Notes: generated by a model from the letters alone, not told the origin. 33,866 bases of DNA from UBA1227 sp045599345 (GCA_045599345.1 JAZRVV010000002.1:1-33866), one strand, 5' to 3'. Shown: positions 23,520 to 32,163, counted from the first letter of the stretch. Numbers and translations: made by a program.

Positions 23520-24227
23520 TTATTTATTTTTCAAGCGCTTGTCAGATTTAACTGCAAGTCTTGTACCTATACGCTGGAAAATTTCTACTATCAATACCAA
23601 GAGGATTACTGCGATAAACATTACGAGGTACTTGTAACGATAATATCCGTAGTTGATGGCGATTTTACCAAGGCCGCCACCGCCAATAATACCAGACATC
23701 GCTGAGTAACCAAGTATTGTTGTAATAGCAATTGTTGCGTTGGAAATAAGGGATGGAACTGATTCTGGAATCATAACCTTAACAATAATTTGGAAAGGTG
23801 TAGCGCCAGTGCTCTGTGCCATTTCGATAATGTTAGGGTTGACCTCACGAAGTGAGCTCTCAACAAGTCGTGCGATGAATGGGAACGCCGCAATGACAAG
23901 TGGCACAATAGATGCCACTGTGCCGACGGACGTTCCAACAATTGCACGTGTAAGTGGGATTACAAGAATCATCAAAATAAGGAATGGTACCGAACGAAGG
24001 ATATTGATGATTGCTCCAAGGAAAGCCATCAACCACTTTGGAAGTGGAAGAACACCGTTCTTTTCACCCACAACAAGGAGCACACCCAATGGAAGACCGA
24101 TAATGATTGCAATGAGTGTCGCGATGACTGTTACATAGAGTGTCTCCCAAATTGCGAGAGCAAACTCACTCTGAATTATCGCAAGGGCTTCGTTCCAAGC
24201 CTGCGCTGTAAATGCCTTTTCAATCAT
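23520..24227 (-). CDS. metI: Methionine ABC transporter permease
   Basis: Inner transmembrane subunit (dimer) of the MetNIQ importer. The 235 residues have five or so membrane helices and the cytoplasmic coupling segment EMAQSTGATPFQIIVKVMIPESVPS, which contacts the ATPase. ILRSVPFLILMILVIPLTR and the late GGGGLGKIAI are typical MetI stretches. It overlaps metN by 4 bases (ATGA) and is the last gene before the terminator at 23482. Confidence 0.95.
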   Translation of the reverse strand: MIEKAFTAQAWNEALAIIQSEFALAIWETLYVTVIATLIAIIIGLPLGVLLVVGEKNGVLPLPKWLMAFLGAIINILRSVPFLILMILVIPLTRAIVGTSVGTVASIVPLVIAAFPFIARLVESSLREVNPNIIEMAQSTGATPFQIIVKVMIPESVPSLISNATIAITTILGYSAMSGIIGGGGLGKIAINYGYYRYKYLVMFIAVILLVLIVEIFQRIGTRLAVKSDKRLKNK

Positions 24228-25243
24228 TGCTCAGTCACCTCCTCAACAATTACATCCGCAATTGACTCGAGGTAGTCCTTTGCTTTGAGCATTTCCGCGC
24301 GTGAGCCCATGATTCCAAGAATCATGTTGCCGTACGCGCGCTCGCCAATAGACTTGGTATTGGCGCCAAGGATTGACGCCTCAATGCCAAGCTCCTTGGC
24401 CAGTTGCGCGATAAGCGGGCGCTCGGTCGCTACTGCGCCGTTGAATACAACGCGTATGCGCTGCTCGCCCTCGCGCAATGCGAGTATCTCTGAATTGCCG
24501 CCGTCAGGATAAACCAGATGACGTGCGGCAGTTGATTTTGGATGAGCAAATACCTCTGCAACTTCACCCTCCTCAACTACAACACCTTTTTCCAAAATGG
24601 CAACTCTACTACAAATCTCCTCGATTACCGACATCTGGTGAGTGATTACGATGCAAGTAATACCAAGAGTTTTGTTAATCTCTTTGATGAGTTCCAAAAT
24701 CTGGTGAGTAGTTTTAGGATCGAGTGCTGATGTTGCTTCGTCACAGAGCAAAACCTTTGGATTGGTAGCAAGCGCGCGAGCAATCGCTATTCTCTGCTGC
24801 TGACCACCTGACAACTGTGCTGGATAAGCATTTGCTTTGTCAGGAAGCCCTACTATTTCGAGAAGTTCCATTGCGCGGCGCTCTGCATCCGCCTTTTTCA
24901 CACCAATAAGCTCAAGTGGGAAACAAATATTTTTAAGGCATGTGCGTTGCATAAGCAAATTAAAGCTTTGGAATATCATAGTAACCTCTTTGCGCTTTGC
25001 GCGGAGGTCCTTATTTGAAAGCGCAGCCATATCGACACCATCAATAATGACTGTGCCCTCTGTTGGTCTTTCTAACATGTTTATGCAACGTACCAAGGTG
25101 CTTTTGCCCGCTCCAGACATACCGATGATGCCATAGATGCTACCGTCTGGTATAGACAGGTTGACATTTTTGAGCGCCTCAACATTCTTGTCGGCGTCAT
25201 TTCTGTCTGCAAAAGTCTTGGATAAATTTTTAATCTCTATCAT
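24224..25243 (-). CDS. metN: Methionine ABC transporter ATPase with NIL regulatory domain
   Basis: Nucleotide-binding subunit that powers methionine import. The 339 residues contain Walker A GMSGAGKST (about 42-50), the Q-loop IFQSFNLL, the signature LSGGQQQR, Walker B VLLCDEATSALD and the switch His (VITHQMS). A C-terminal NIL domain from about 260 follows, which in MetN proteins binds methionine and inhibits transport. The frame extends to a GTG at 25252, but that codon lies within the AGGTGG Shine-Dalgarno; ATG 25243 is the better start. Confidence 0.96.
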   Translation of the reverse strand: MIEIKNLSKTFADRNDADKNVEALKNVNLSIPDGSIYGIIGMSGAGKSTLVRCINMLERPTEGTVIIDGVDMAALSNKDLRAKRKEVTMIFQSFNLLMQRTCLKNICFPLELIGVKKADAERRAMELLEIVGLPDKANAYPAQLSGGQQQRIAIARALATNPKVLLCDEATSALDPKTTHQILELIKEINKTLGITCIVITHQMSVIEEICSRVAILEKGVVVEEGEVAEVFAHPKSTAARHLVYPDGGNSEILALREGEQRIRVVFNGAVATERPLIAQLAKELGIEASILGANTKSIGERAYGNMILGIMGSRAEMLKAKDYLESIADVIVEEVTEQ

Positions 25244-25266
25244 TTTACCCACCTAAAACACTAACT

Positions 25267-25292
25267 GCGCCGACTGTAAAAACAGTCGGCGC
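25267..25292 (-). repeat. Stable intercistronic stem-loop between metQ and metN
   Basis: Perfect 11-bp stem GCGCCGACTGT/ACAGTCGGCGC with a 4-base loop, 17 bases after the metQ stop. No run of T follows on the minus strand, so it is not a standard terminator. It probably protects the metQ 3' end or attenuates readthrough, giving more binding protein than ATPase/permease (inference). Confidence 0.75.
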
Positions 25293-25308
25293 GGGATTTT
25301 GCTAAAAA

Positions 25309-26166
25309 TTACTGTGCCTTGATTGCGTCGAGGCTTGTCTGCTTACCAAGATAGATGCCCATTGGCTCGTGATGAACTGCAAGTGCAGAAACAAGGTGTG
25401 TACCGTTTTCAGCATTGAAGTTCTCAAGGTAAGGAATGTGCTGGAAGTAGTTTGCATCATATTCGCCAGACTCAACTACGTTGTTAGGCTGAACATAATC
25501 TGTAAACTCTGTGATTTCAAGAGTGATGTCCTTCTTTGCAAGGATATCCTTTGCGATCTTGAGGATGTCAGTATGAGGTGTTGGAGATGCAGCGATTTTG
25601 ATTGTCTCGCCCTTTAATGCATCATAATCAATGTTTGCATCCAAACCGTCATCTGTTGGGTTTTCAAGGTCACATACAACTGCGCCAGCGTATGTTGAGT
25701 TGATGTAATCAACAACAGCCTTGCTGTTAATTGCTGCAACTAAAGCCAAAACTTTGTCAGACTTTTCATTGCCTTCCTTAACAGTGATGATGTTTGGATA
25801 AGCAACATCTGTACCCTCTGTTGTCTCTGGTGACAAACCAGCAGCTATAGCATAGTTTGAGTTGATAATAGCATAATCAACATCCTGCAATACTGAAGGA
25901 AGCTGAGCTGCCTCAACCTCTTTGAAAGAAATGTTATATGGATTTTCTGCAATGTCAAGAACTGTTGCCTGAACATCGTCACCCTCCATATCCTTCAAAG
26001 TGATATAGCCAAGTGTTTCGAGAAGCTCAAGTGCACGAGCCTCATTTGTTGGATCGTTTGGAATGCCAATTACTATGCCACCGTTTGACTTTGAGCAGCC
26101 TGTAAGGCCAATGCAAAGGGAAAGCACAAGAGCAACTACCATTACCAAAGAAACGAATCTTTTCAT
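25309..26166 (-). CDS. metQ: Methionine-binding lipoprotein MetQ with swapped halves (apparent circular permutation)
   Basis: Substrate-binding lipoprotein of the MetNIQ importer, anchored on the outer face of the membrane. The 285 residues start with a signal peptide and lipobox LTGC (Cys24). In ordinary MetQ the mature protein opens with ETIKVGVT..PHAEIL, runs through FTDYV, NFFQHxPYL and HxEPMGxY, then IPNDPTN, ENP, EAAQLP and the NxNYAxxAGL stretch. Here the second part comes first (IGIPNDPTNEARAL at about 33-46, EAAQLP 85-90, INSNYAIAAGL 101-111). A linker at about 166-185 follows, then the usual first part (ETIKIAASPTPHTDIL 187-202, FTDYVQPNNV, YFQHIPYL 240-247, HHEPMGIY 265-272). All canonical elements are present once. 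ATG 26166 follows GGAGAGG. Confidence 0.9.
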   Translation of the reverse strand: MKRFVSLVMVVALVLSLCIGLTGCSKSNGGIVIGIPNDPTNEARALELLETLGYITLKDMEGDDVQATVLDIAENPYNISFKEVEAAQLPSVLQDVDYAIINSNYAIAAGLSPETTEGTDVAYPNIITVKEGNEKSDKVLALVAAINSKAVVDYINSTYAGAVVCDLENPTDDGLDANIDYDALKGETIKIAASPTPHTDILKIAKDILAKKDITLEITEFTDYVQPNNVVESGEYDANYFQHIPYLENFNAENGTHLVSALAVHHEPMGIYLGKQTSLDAIKAQ

Positions 26167-26205
26167 AATTACCTCTCCTCTTTTTACTTTAATAAAGTTG
26201 TTAAG

Positions 26206-26235
26206 ATTTTACTACAGCGAGGTGTTGAAAGTCAA
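26206..26235 (-). promoter_or_regulatory. Predicted promoter of metQNI
   Basis: Minus strand TTGACT (26235-26230), 18 bases, TAAAAT (26211-26206), about 40 bases before the start codon. The leader is too short for an S-box or T-box element, and I see none. Confidence 0.6.
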
Positions 26236-26262
26236 TTGCTCATTGTACTTTTTAATTAATGT

Positions 26263-26291
26263 TTGACCTAATTAAGGTATTATGTTAAACT
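26263..26291 (+). promoter_or_regulatory. Predicted promoter of ileS
   Basis: TTGACC (26263-26268), 17 bases, TAAACT (26286-26291). Expected transcript start is near 26298, leaving a leader of about 60 bases. Confidence 0.55.
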
Positions 26292-26314
26292 CTTTTTTGC
26301 GTTTAAAATAATAA

Positions 26315-26343
26315 ATGTGATGTCGAAGAGAAAGGCACCACAT
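26315..26343 (+). promoter_or_regulatory. Leader hairpin next to the ileS ribosome binding site
   Basis: ATGTGATGTC (26315-26324) pairs with GGCACCACAT (26334-26343) with one A-C mismatch and one G-U pair, loop GAAGAGAAA. It ends one base before AGGAGG. There is no T-run and no T-box sequence, so any effect would be on translation. Confidence 0.4.
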
Positions 26344-26357
26344 AGGAGGTACGAGAA

Positions 26358-29300
26358 ATGTACAAAAAAGTATCAACAGACTTAAACTTTGTCGAGCGCG
26401 AAAAAGAAGTTGCTAAATTCTGGAAAGATGAGCAAATCTTTGAAAAGACAGAGGAAGTAAAAGGCCCTTCATACGTATTCTATGATGGACCACCAACAGC
26501 AAACGGCAAGCCACACATTGGTCACGTTTTAACACGTGTAATCAAGGATATGATTCCAAGATACCGTACAATGAAGGGTTACTACGTTCCACGTAAGGCT
26601 GGTTGGGACACACACGGTCTCCCAGTTGAGCTCGAAGTTGAAAAGGAAATCGGAATCGACGGCAAAGAACAAATCGAAGCATACGGTCTTGAACCATTTA
26701 TTCAAAAGTGTAAAGAGAACGTATGGAAATATAAAGGCATGTGGGAGGACTTCTCTGGCACAGTTGGTTTCTGGGCCGATATGGACAACCCATATGTAAC
26801 ATATCACAACGACTATATCGAGTCTGAGTGGTGGGCATTAAAGCAGATTTACGACAAGGGCCTCATGTACAAGGGATTCAAAATCGTTCCTTACTGCCCA
26901 CGTTGTGGCACACCACTTTCTTCTCACGAAGTAGCACAGGGATACAAGGACTTAAAGGAACGTTCTGCTATCGTTCGTTTCAAGGCAGTAGGCGAGGACG
27001 CATACTTCCTTGCTTGGACAACAACACCATGGACACTTCCATCAAACCTTGCTCTCTGCGTTAACCCAGATGATGAATATGCCAAGGTTAAAGCAGCTGA
27101 CGGCTACACTTACTACATGGCAACTGCCCTTCTCGACACAGTCCTTGGAGGACTTGTAGAAGAGGGCGAGAAAGCATATGAGATCCTTGAAACAATGAAG
27201 GGCTCAGAACTTGAATACAAGGAGTACGAGCCACTCTTCGAGTGCGTCAAAGCTCCTGTTGAAAAACAACACAAGAAAGCACATTACGTAATGTGCGATT
27301 CATATGTAACAATGACAGACGGTACTGGTATCGTTCACTGCGCTCCTGCTTTCGGTGAGGACGACGCACGTGTATGTGGCAAGTACGACATGCCATTTGT
27401 TCAATTCGTTGATGCAAAGGGTAACATGTCTGGTGGTACACCATTCGATGGTCTCTTTGTAAAAGACGCTGACCCAGAGGTACTTAAATTCCTTGATAAG
27501 GATGGCACCCTCTTCTCAGCTCCAAAGTTTGAGCACAGCTATCCACACTGCTGGAGATGCGACACTCCACTTATCTACTACGCTCGTGAGTCTTGGTATA
27601 TCAAGATGACAGACGTACGCGATGATCTTATCAAGAACAACAACACAATCAACTGGATTCCAGAAAGCATCGGCAAAGGACGCTTTGGCGACTGGCTTGA
27701 GAATGTTCAAGACTGGGCAATCTCAAGAAACCGTTACTGGGGTACTCCACTTAACGTTTGGGAATGCGAATGTGGTCACCGTCATGCGATTGGTTCTATT
27801 GAGGAACTAAAGAGCATGTCTGACAACTGCCCAGACGATGTTGAACTTCACCGTCCATACATCGATGCAGTAACAATCAAGTGCCCAGAGTGTGGCAAGG
27901 AAATGCACCGTGTTCCAGAAGTAATCGACTGCTGGTTTGATAGTGGTTCAATGCCATTTGCACAGCACCACTATCCGTTTGAGAACAAGGACCTCTTTGA
28001 TACACAGTTCCCAGCTGACTTCATCTCTGAGGCTGTTGACCAGACACGTGGCTGGTTCTATTCACTTCTCGCCATCTCAACTCTCATCTTTAACAAGGCA
28101 CCTTTCAAGAACGTAATCGTTCTCGGCCACGTACAGGATGAGAACGGTCAAAAAATGAGTAAGTCAAAAGGCAACGCAGTTGACCCATTTGACGCACTTG
28201 AGACATACGGCGCTGACGCAATCCGTTGGTACTTCTATACCAACTCAGCTCCTTGGCTTCCAAACCGTTTCTACGGCAAGGCAGTAACAGAGGGCCAGCG
28301 CAAGGTAATGGGTACACTTTGGAATACTTATGCATTCTTTGTACTCTATGCAAATATCGACAACTTTGACGCTTCAAAGTATGAGATAAACTACGACAGC
28401 TTATCCACAATGGATAAGTGGTGTCTCTCAAAGCTCCAGTCTATGATCAAGGGCGTTGATGAGAACCTTGAAAACTATCGCATTCCAGAAGCAGCAAAGT
28501 ATATTTCTGACTTTATTGACGAGCTTTCTAACTGGTATGTTCGTCGTTGCCGTGAACGCTTCTGGGCAACAGAGATGACAGAGGATAAAATCAATGCCTA
28601 CATGACTCTCTACACTGCTCTTGTTACTACTATCAAGACAGCTGCTCCAATGATTCCATTCATGGCAGAGGACATTTATCAAAACCTCGTTCGTGAACTT
28701 GATCCATCTGCTCCAATCTCTATCCACCTCTGCAGTTTCCCAGAGGTTAAGACTGAGTGGATTAACGAAGAACTTGAAGCAAACATGGAAGAGGTACTTC
28801 AGATTGTTGGCCTTGGTCGTGCATGCCGTAACGGTTCTAACATCAAGAACCGTCAACCACTCGGCAACATGTTTGTTAAGGCAAACAAGGAGCTCGACTC
28901 ATACTGCACCGACATCATCAAAGAGGAACTCAACATCAAGAATGTTCAATTCGTAACCGATGCAGCAGACCTTCTCTCATACAGTTTCAAGCCACAGATG
29001 AGAACTCTTGGTCCAAAGTACGGCAAGCAGCTTGGAGAAATCCGTGAGGCTCTTCAGAGCCTTGATGGTTCAAAGGCTAAGGAAGAACTAGACAGCAATG
29101 GCGTACTTAAACTTACAATCTCAATCGGCGAGATTGAACTTTCAGAAGAGGACCTCCTTATCGAGACAACTCAAAAGGAAGGCTACTACTCACTCTCTGA
29201 CTTTGGCGTTACAGTTGCTATCGATACAACGCTCACAGAGGAACTCATCACTGAGGGCTTTGTTCGTGAGATTATCTCCAAGGTTCAAACAATGCGTAAG

Positions 29301-29501
29301 GACGCAGGCTTTGAGGTTATGGACCGCATCAACATCTATGTTGATGGTACAGACAAGATTAAGTCTATCGTCGAAAACAACAAAGCAGCCATCATCGGTG
29401 ACGTTCTCTGTGATGAAATCATCATAGGCTCACTCGATGGTTACCAAGCTGATTGGAATATCAACGGTGAAGACACCAAGCTTGGCGTTAAGAAAAACTA
29501 A
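26358..29501 (+). CDS. ileS: Isoleucyl-tRNA synthetase, eukaryote-like type 2
   Basis: Class I synthetase charging tRNA-Ile, with an editing domain against valine. The 1047 residues carry the ATP-binding motif PTANGKPHIGHV (HIGH at 53-56), the WTTTPWTLPSN editing-site segment, cysteine pairs CPRCGTPLSSHE and CPECGKEMH suited to zinc, and KMSKSKGNAVDPF at about 598. The PTANGKPHIGH wording and C-terminal build match the second IleRS type (shared with eukaryotes), rather than the PYANGxIHIGH type. Type 2 enzymes are known for low mupirocin sensitivity. ATG 26358 follows AGGAGGT. It is a single-gene unit. Confidence 0.97.
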   Translation: MYKKVSTDLNFVEREKEVAKFWKDEQIFEKTEEVKGPSYVFYDGPPTANGKPHIGHVLTRVIKDMIPRYRTMKGYYVPRKAGWDTHGLPVELEVEKEIGIDGKEQIEAYGLEPFIQKCKENVWKYKGMWEDFSGTVGFWADMDNPYVTYHNDYIESEWWALKQIYDKGLMYKGFKIVPYCPRCGTPLSSHEVAQGYKDLKERSAIVRFKAVGEDAYFLAWTTTPWTLPSNLALCVNPDDEYAKVKAADGYTYYMATALLDTVLGGLVEEGEKAYEILETMKGSELEYKEYEPLFECVKAPVEKQHKKAHYVMCDSYVTMTDGTGIVHCAPAFGEDDARVCGKYDMPFVQFVDAKGNMSGGTPFDGLFVKDADPEVLKFLDKDGTLFSAPKFEHSYPHCWRCDTPLIYYARESWYIKMTDVRDDLIKNNNTINWIPESIGKGRFGDWLENVQDWAISRNRYWGTPLNVWECECGHRHAIGSIEELKSMSDNCPDDVELHRPYIDAVTIKCPECGKEMHRVPEVIDCWFDSGSMPFAQHHYPFENKDLFDTQFPADFISEAVDQTRGWFYSLLAISTLIFNKAPFKNVIVLGHVQDENGQKMSKSKGNAVDPFDALETYGADAIRWYFYTNSAPWLPNRFYGKAVTEGQRKVMGTLWNTYAFFVLYANIDNFDASKYEINYDSLSTMDKWCLSKLQSMIKGVDENLENYRIPEAAKYISDFIDELSNWYVRRCRERFWATEMTEDKINAYMTLYTALVTTIKTAAPMIPFMAEDIYQNLVRELDPSAPISIHLCSFPEVKTEWINEELEANMEEVLQIVGLGRACRNGSNIKNRQPLGNMFVKANKELDSYCTDIIKEELNIKNVQFVTDAADLLSYSFKPQMRTLGPKYGKQLGEIREALQSLDGSKAKEELDSNGVLKLTISIGEIELSEEDLLIETTQKEGYYSLSDFGVTVAIDTTLTEELITEGFVREIISKVQTMRKDAGFEVMDRINIYVDGTDKIKSIVENNKAAIIGDVLCDEIIIGSLDGYQADWNINGEDTKLGVKKN

Positions 29502-29515
29502 CAGGCATAAGAAAA

Positions 29516-29550
29516 CCCGGTTTAGGAATTCCTAAACCGGGATTTTTTAT
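29516..29550. terminator. Bidirectional intrinsic terminator after ileS
   Basis: A perfect 26-base palindrome (arms CCCGGTTTAGGAA/TTCCTAAACCGGG, 29516-29541) is followed by ATTTTTTATT on the plus strand and TTTTCTTATG on the minus strand. It lies between convergent ileS and the permease gene. Confidence 0.92.
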
Positions 29551-30950
29551 TCTTCAACTTTTTCAGCAGGCACATCAACTTGTTCTTTTGGTTTTACAAA
29601 GAAGATTATTGCAGATAAAACGACGAGATATGCTGCAACCAATCCCAATGTCAAAAGCGATTTGGAAAGTCCTGCCTTTGCAATACCAATAAGTATTAAC
29701 ATTGGTGCTCCAAACAAAATACCAAACGAACTGCCAACAACCAAATTGTTCGCTGCTGGTGTCTCGTAGTTTGGATCTATTTCACGAAGGAGCAATACGC
29801 CAGAGCCAATTGTGCCCGTAAGCATACCAAACATTGAGAGTAATCCCTCATAAAAATATCCTTTGTAAACATACTTACAAACGATTGTGAGCCATACCCA
29901 TGTAAGCACTCCGCCCAATGCTGCCATTAATATGAATGGAACAAACAAGCCGTGGAGATCCTCTACATCAATTGATGCAATACCACAAACTATCATGATA
30001 TCAAAGAAGAAACCTGAAATACGATTTAAAAGGTAGTTGTTTTGATACTGCTTCTTAATGAACTTCTTTTCTGTACCTTGCTTAAAGAAGATTCGAACAA
30101 GAATTGCAACTACAGAGGCGATGATAAAGTTAAATCCCCAAAGGATTGAATTAAGCATATCGCCAAGTCCAATTGAAGTCATAAATGTTGTAAGGCCTAC
30201 TGTTACAGCATAAGTAATAAGGTAAACAACAAATACAAGTGACAACTGAATTGAAAGTCTGTCGATTGAATCAGAAACAGGGAGTTCGTCCTCTCCTTGG
30301 AAGTAACTTACGCTTACTTCCTCTGCCTTTGCCTCTCCACGTGGAGTCAATTTTCTTTGATGGCGTAAAATGTTAAGAATAATAACGCCTATCGTACAAG
30401 CAATGATATAACCGCAAGCAGCAATTGATAAGCCGAAACTTCTGCCACCAACAAATCCTGCCGCCTCATATGTTGTGCCAACATTGTTAGCCTGACCAGG
30501 ACCTTGACCAAATCCCATTGGGAGTAAGAGTCCAGCAGCCGGGAAGAGATTTGGCATAACTGTCAGCGCAAGTCCAATTGTAACAGCAAGGCCAACAATG
30601 CCTTGAACTAAATAAGTACTAACAATAATTGCACCTGAACGAAGGCCAGTGTATTTAACTGCATCTGCTTTCGCGTCATCTGTCGTCCTAAGCGTCATTG
30701 CAATAAAACCAAGTGCAATTGCGTGATAAACAATCATCTCATAGAGATTGCTGTTAATAAAATCAAAATGAAATCCTCGCCCAATATACTTTAAAGCAAG
30801 AACTAAAAATCCTGCCAGTACTGCCACAGGCATCAAACTGTTCTTAACAACTGGGCTATGTTGGCGAAGGAAATTTGCAAAAAGGAGCGCTGCAAACACA
30901 ATGCCCATTTGTATTACAAAAGTCCAAACTGTCATACTAGAAAAATCCAA
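29547..30950 (-). CDS. Sodium/glutamate symporter (GltS/ESS)-family permease
   Basis: Integral membrane carrier, 467 residues with about 12 hydrophobic segments in two halves. The glycine-rich stretch GFGQGPGQANNVGTTYE (about 146-162) followed by GFVGGRSFGLSIAACG is characteristic of ESS-family permeases. A related GIGSG-type stretch lies in the second half (GMLTGTIGSGVLLLREID). Substrate is probably an acidic amino acid or similar anion taken up with sodium, but the sequence does not settle it. The likely start is TTG at 30950, immediately after the stop codon of the acyltransferase gene and preceded by GGGAGGTGGAG. An ATG 15 bases downstream is too far from that site. Confidence 0.85.
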   Translation of the reverse strand: MDFSSMTVWTFVIQMGIVFAALLFANFLRQHSPVVKNSLMPVAVLAGFLVLALKYIGRGFHFDFINSNLYEMIVYHAIALGFIAMTLRTTDDAKADAVKYTGLRSGAIIVSTYLVQGIVGLAVTIGLALTVMPNLFPAAGLLLPMGFGQGPGQANNVGTTYEAAGFVGGRSFGLSIAACGYIIACTIGVIILNILRHQRKLTPRGEAKAEEVSVSYFQGEDELPVSDSIDRLSIQLSLVFVVYLITYAVTVGLTTFMTSIGLGDMLNSILWGFNFIIASVVAILVRIFFKQGTEKKFIKKQYQNNYLLNRISGFFFDIMIVCGIASIDVEDLHGLFVPFILMAALGGVLTWVWLTIVCKYVYKGYFYEGLLSMFGMLTGTIGSGVLLLREIDPNYETPAANNLVVGSSFGILFGAPMLILIGIAKAGLSKSLLTLGLVAAYLVVLSAIIFFVKPKEQVDVPAEKVEE

Positions 30951-32120
30951 TTACTCCACCTCCCAAGCCTTGTTTTGCCAGTATCCTAAATATTTACGAA
31001 CTGACGTAATGTTGTTAGCTTTTATTTCAAAGTAACTTCCCTCATAAGAAAGAAGCAAACGCTTTGCCTGCACTATGGACATATTCGAAATTTTGCCCAT
31101 ATCAAAAGTACACATGCCACAGGTAAGTTTATCACCATACTGACATAGTTCAAAACCATCTCCAATAACTTTGGCTTCGTGTCCTTTTAATATTTGAGTG
31201 AGCATAACGTTCTCATCATAGAAAAGAACGCCGTCCCTATCGCTCGTTTTAAAATCCATATTTTTAAGTGCTTCAAACTGCCATTTGTCCCACTCATACA
31301 TGTTAGGAATCATATTGACTCCCTCAAATGTACCAAATTCTGTAACCATCCCGTGGAATCCACAATCGCGGCATTTGAAATAGTTGCCTTCACTAACAAT
31401 GGTGCTAACGCCCTTGCAAGATGGGCAAAGGAATACTGCTCGCTCAATATGCTCCGCTCTGTTGTTACCCTTAAACTCAGTTGGGCTTTCTGCTTGTCGC
31501 TCCCAACAGTTTTCATATATATCGTGATTGATGGCATCGAGTATATCTGATGGACTCATTGCCTCTATTTCCTCTGGTGAGTAGATATGAACAAGGCGCG
31601 CTTGTACCTTGCCACGTCTAAAGCCCTTGCCCCAACGTGGATTGGAAAGATACGCACCACTAATGCGAACTGTTACGAGTGACGCACCGCTGCTCTTTAC
31701 AAGCTTGCCCGTCGCAGAGAACACGTCCGTTGACACTCCGTTCCATGTTGCCTCTCCCTCTGCCATAAGGCCTACGCTATCGCCGGCCTTGAGGCGACGG
31801 AGGCACATCTTAACCGTATCCGCACCGGACGATGCCTTTTTCCTTGGAATAGGTGCAACAAGCCACTCAAGCACTTTAGAGATAAATCCAAGTCTAAAGA
31901 TATGCTCGGATGCTACAAAATAAAGTTGATTCCTTGGAAAGCACGATGCGAGTATAAGCGGGTCCAAATCCGTTGAATGATTAGCAATCAACAAAAACGG
32001 CCCATCGACATCTATCTCATCGTAGGATTCGTCAAAAAGAATTTTCATCAAAGGCTTGTTCAAAACCTGTAAAAACGACCACACCTTTTCATGGCGAATC
32101 TTGTCCTTACTCTTTTCCAT
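30951..32120 (-). CDS. PlsC-type lysophospholipid acyltransferase with C-terminal zinc ribbon
   Basis: Acyltransferase of the 1-acyl-glycerol-3-phosphate O-acyltransferase family, acting at the membrane. Of 389 residues, the N-terminal 200 hold the catalytic NHSTDLDP (His48 and Asp53 of HX4D) and a motif III-like MAEGEATWNG, with Glu121. The C-terminal part adds a zinc ribbon, CPSC at 232-235 and CRDC at 250-253, and about 130 residues I do not recognise (Phe/Gly-rich, possibly PH-like). ATG 32120 follows AAGGAGAT; an ATG 24 bases upstream lacks such a site. It is directly joined to the permease gene with no gap. The acyl acceptor is unknown. Confidence 0.85.
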   Translation of the reverse strand: MEKSKDKIRHEKVWSFLQVLNKPLMKILFDESYDEIDVDGPFLLIANHSTDLDPLILASCFPRNQLYFVASEHIFRLGFISKVLEWLVAPIPRKKASSGADTVKMCLRRLKAGDSVGLMAEGEATWNGVSTDVFSATGKLVKSSGASLVTVRISGAYLSNPRWGKGFRRGKVQARLVHIYSPEEIEAMSPSDILDAINHDIYENCWERQAESPTEFKGNNRAEHIERAVFLCPSCKGVSTIVSEGNYFKCRDCGFHGMVTEFGTFEGVNMIPNMYEWDKWQFEALKNMDFKTSDRDGVLFYDENVMLTQILKGHEAKVIGDGFELCQYGDKLTCGMCTFDMGKISNMSIVQAKRLLLSYEGSYFEIKANNITSVRKYLGYWQNKAWEVE

Positions 32121-32157
32121 AAATATCTCCTTGATTTGACACAAAGATTATGAATAT

Positions 32158-32163
32158 ATTATA
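32158..32163 (-). promoter_or_regulatory. Possible -10 element for the acyltransferase-permease unit
   Basis: TATAAT on the minus strand, 38 bases before the start codon. The -35 at 17 bases (TTTTAT) is poor. The 131-base divergent gap also holds a TATATT at about 32217-32222 that may serve the plus-strand gene, with weak TTTCAA 17 bases before it. Confidence 0.35.

Noticed and set aside
25309..26166. MetQ as a broken gene or frameshift artefact
   Set aside because: The frame is intact from signal peptide to stop, every conserved block is present once, and the operon around it is normal; a frameshift cannot reorder the halves.
26167..26357. S-box, T-box or other methionine/isoleucine riboswitch between metQ and ileS
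   Set aside because: Neither strand shows the T-box consensus, a specifier-loop stem or SAM aptamer elements, and the likely promoters leave leaders of only about 40 and 60 bases.
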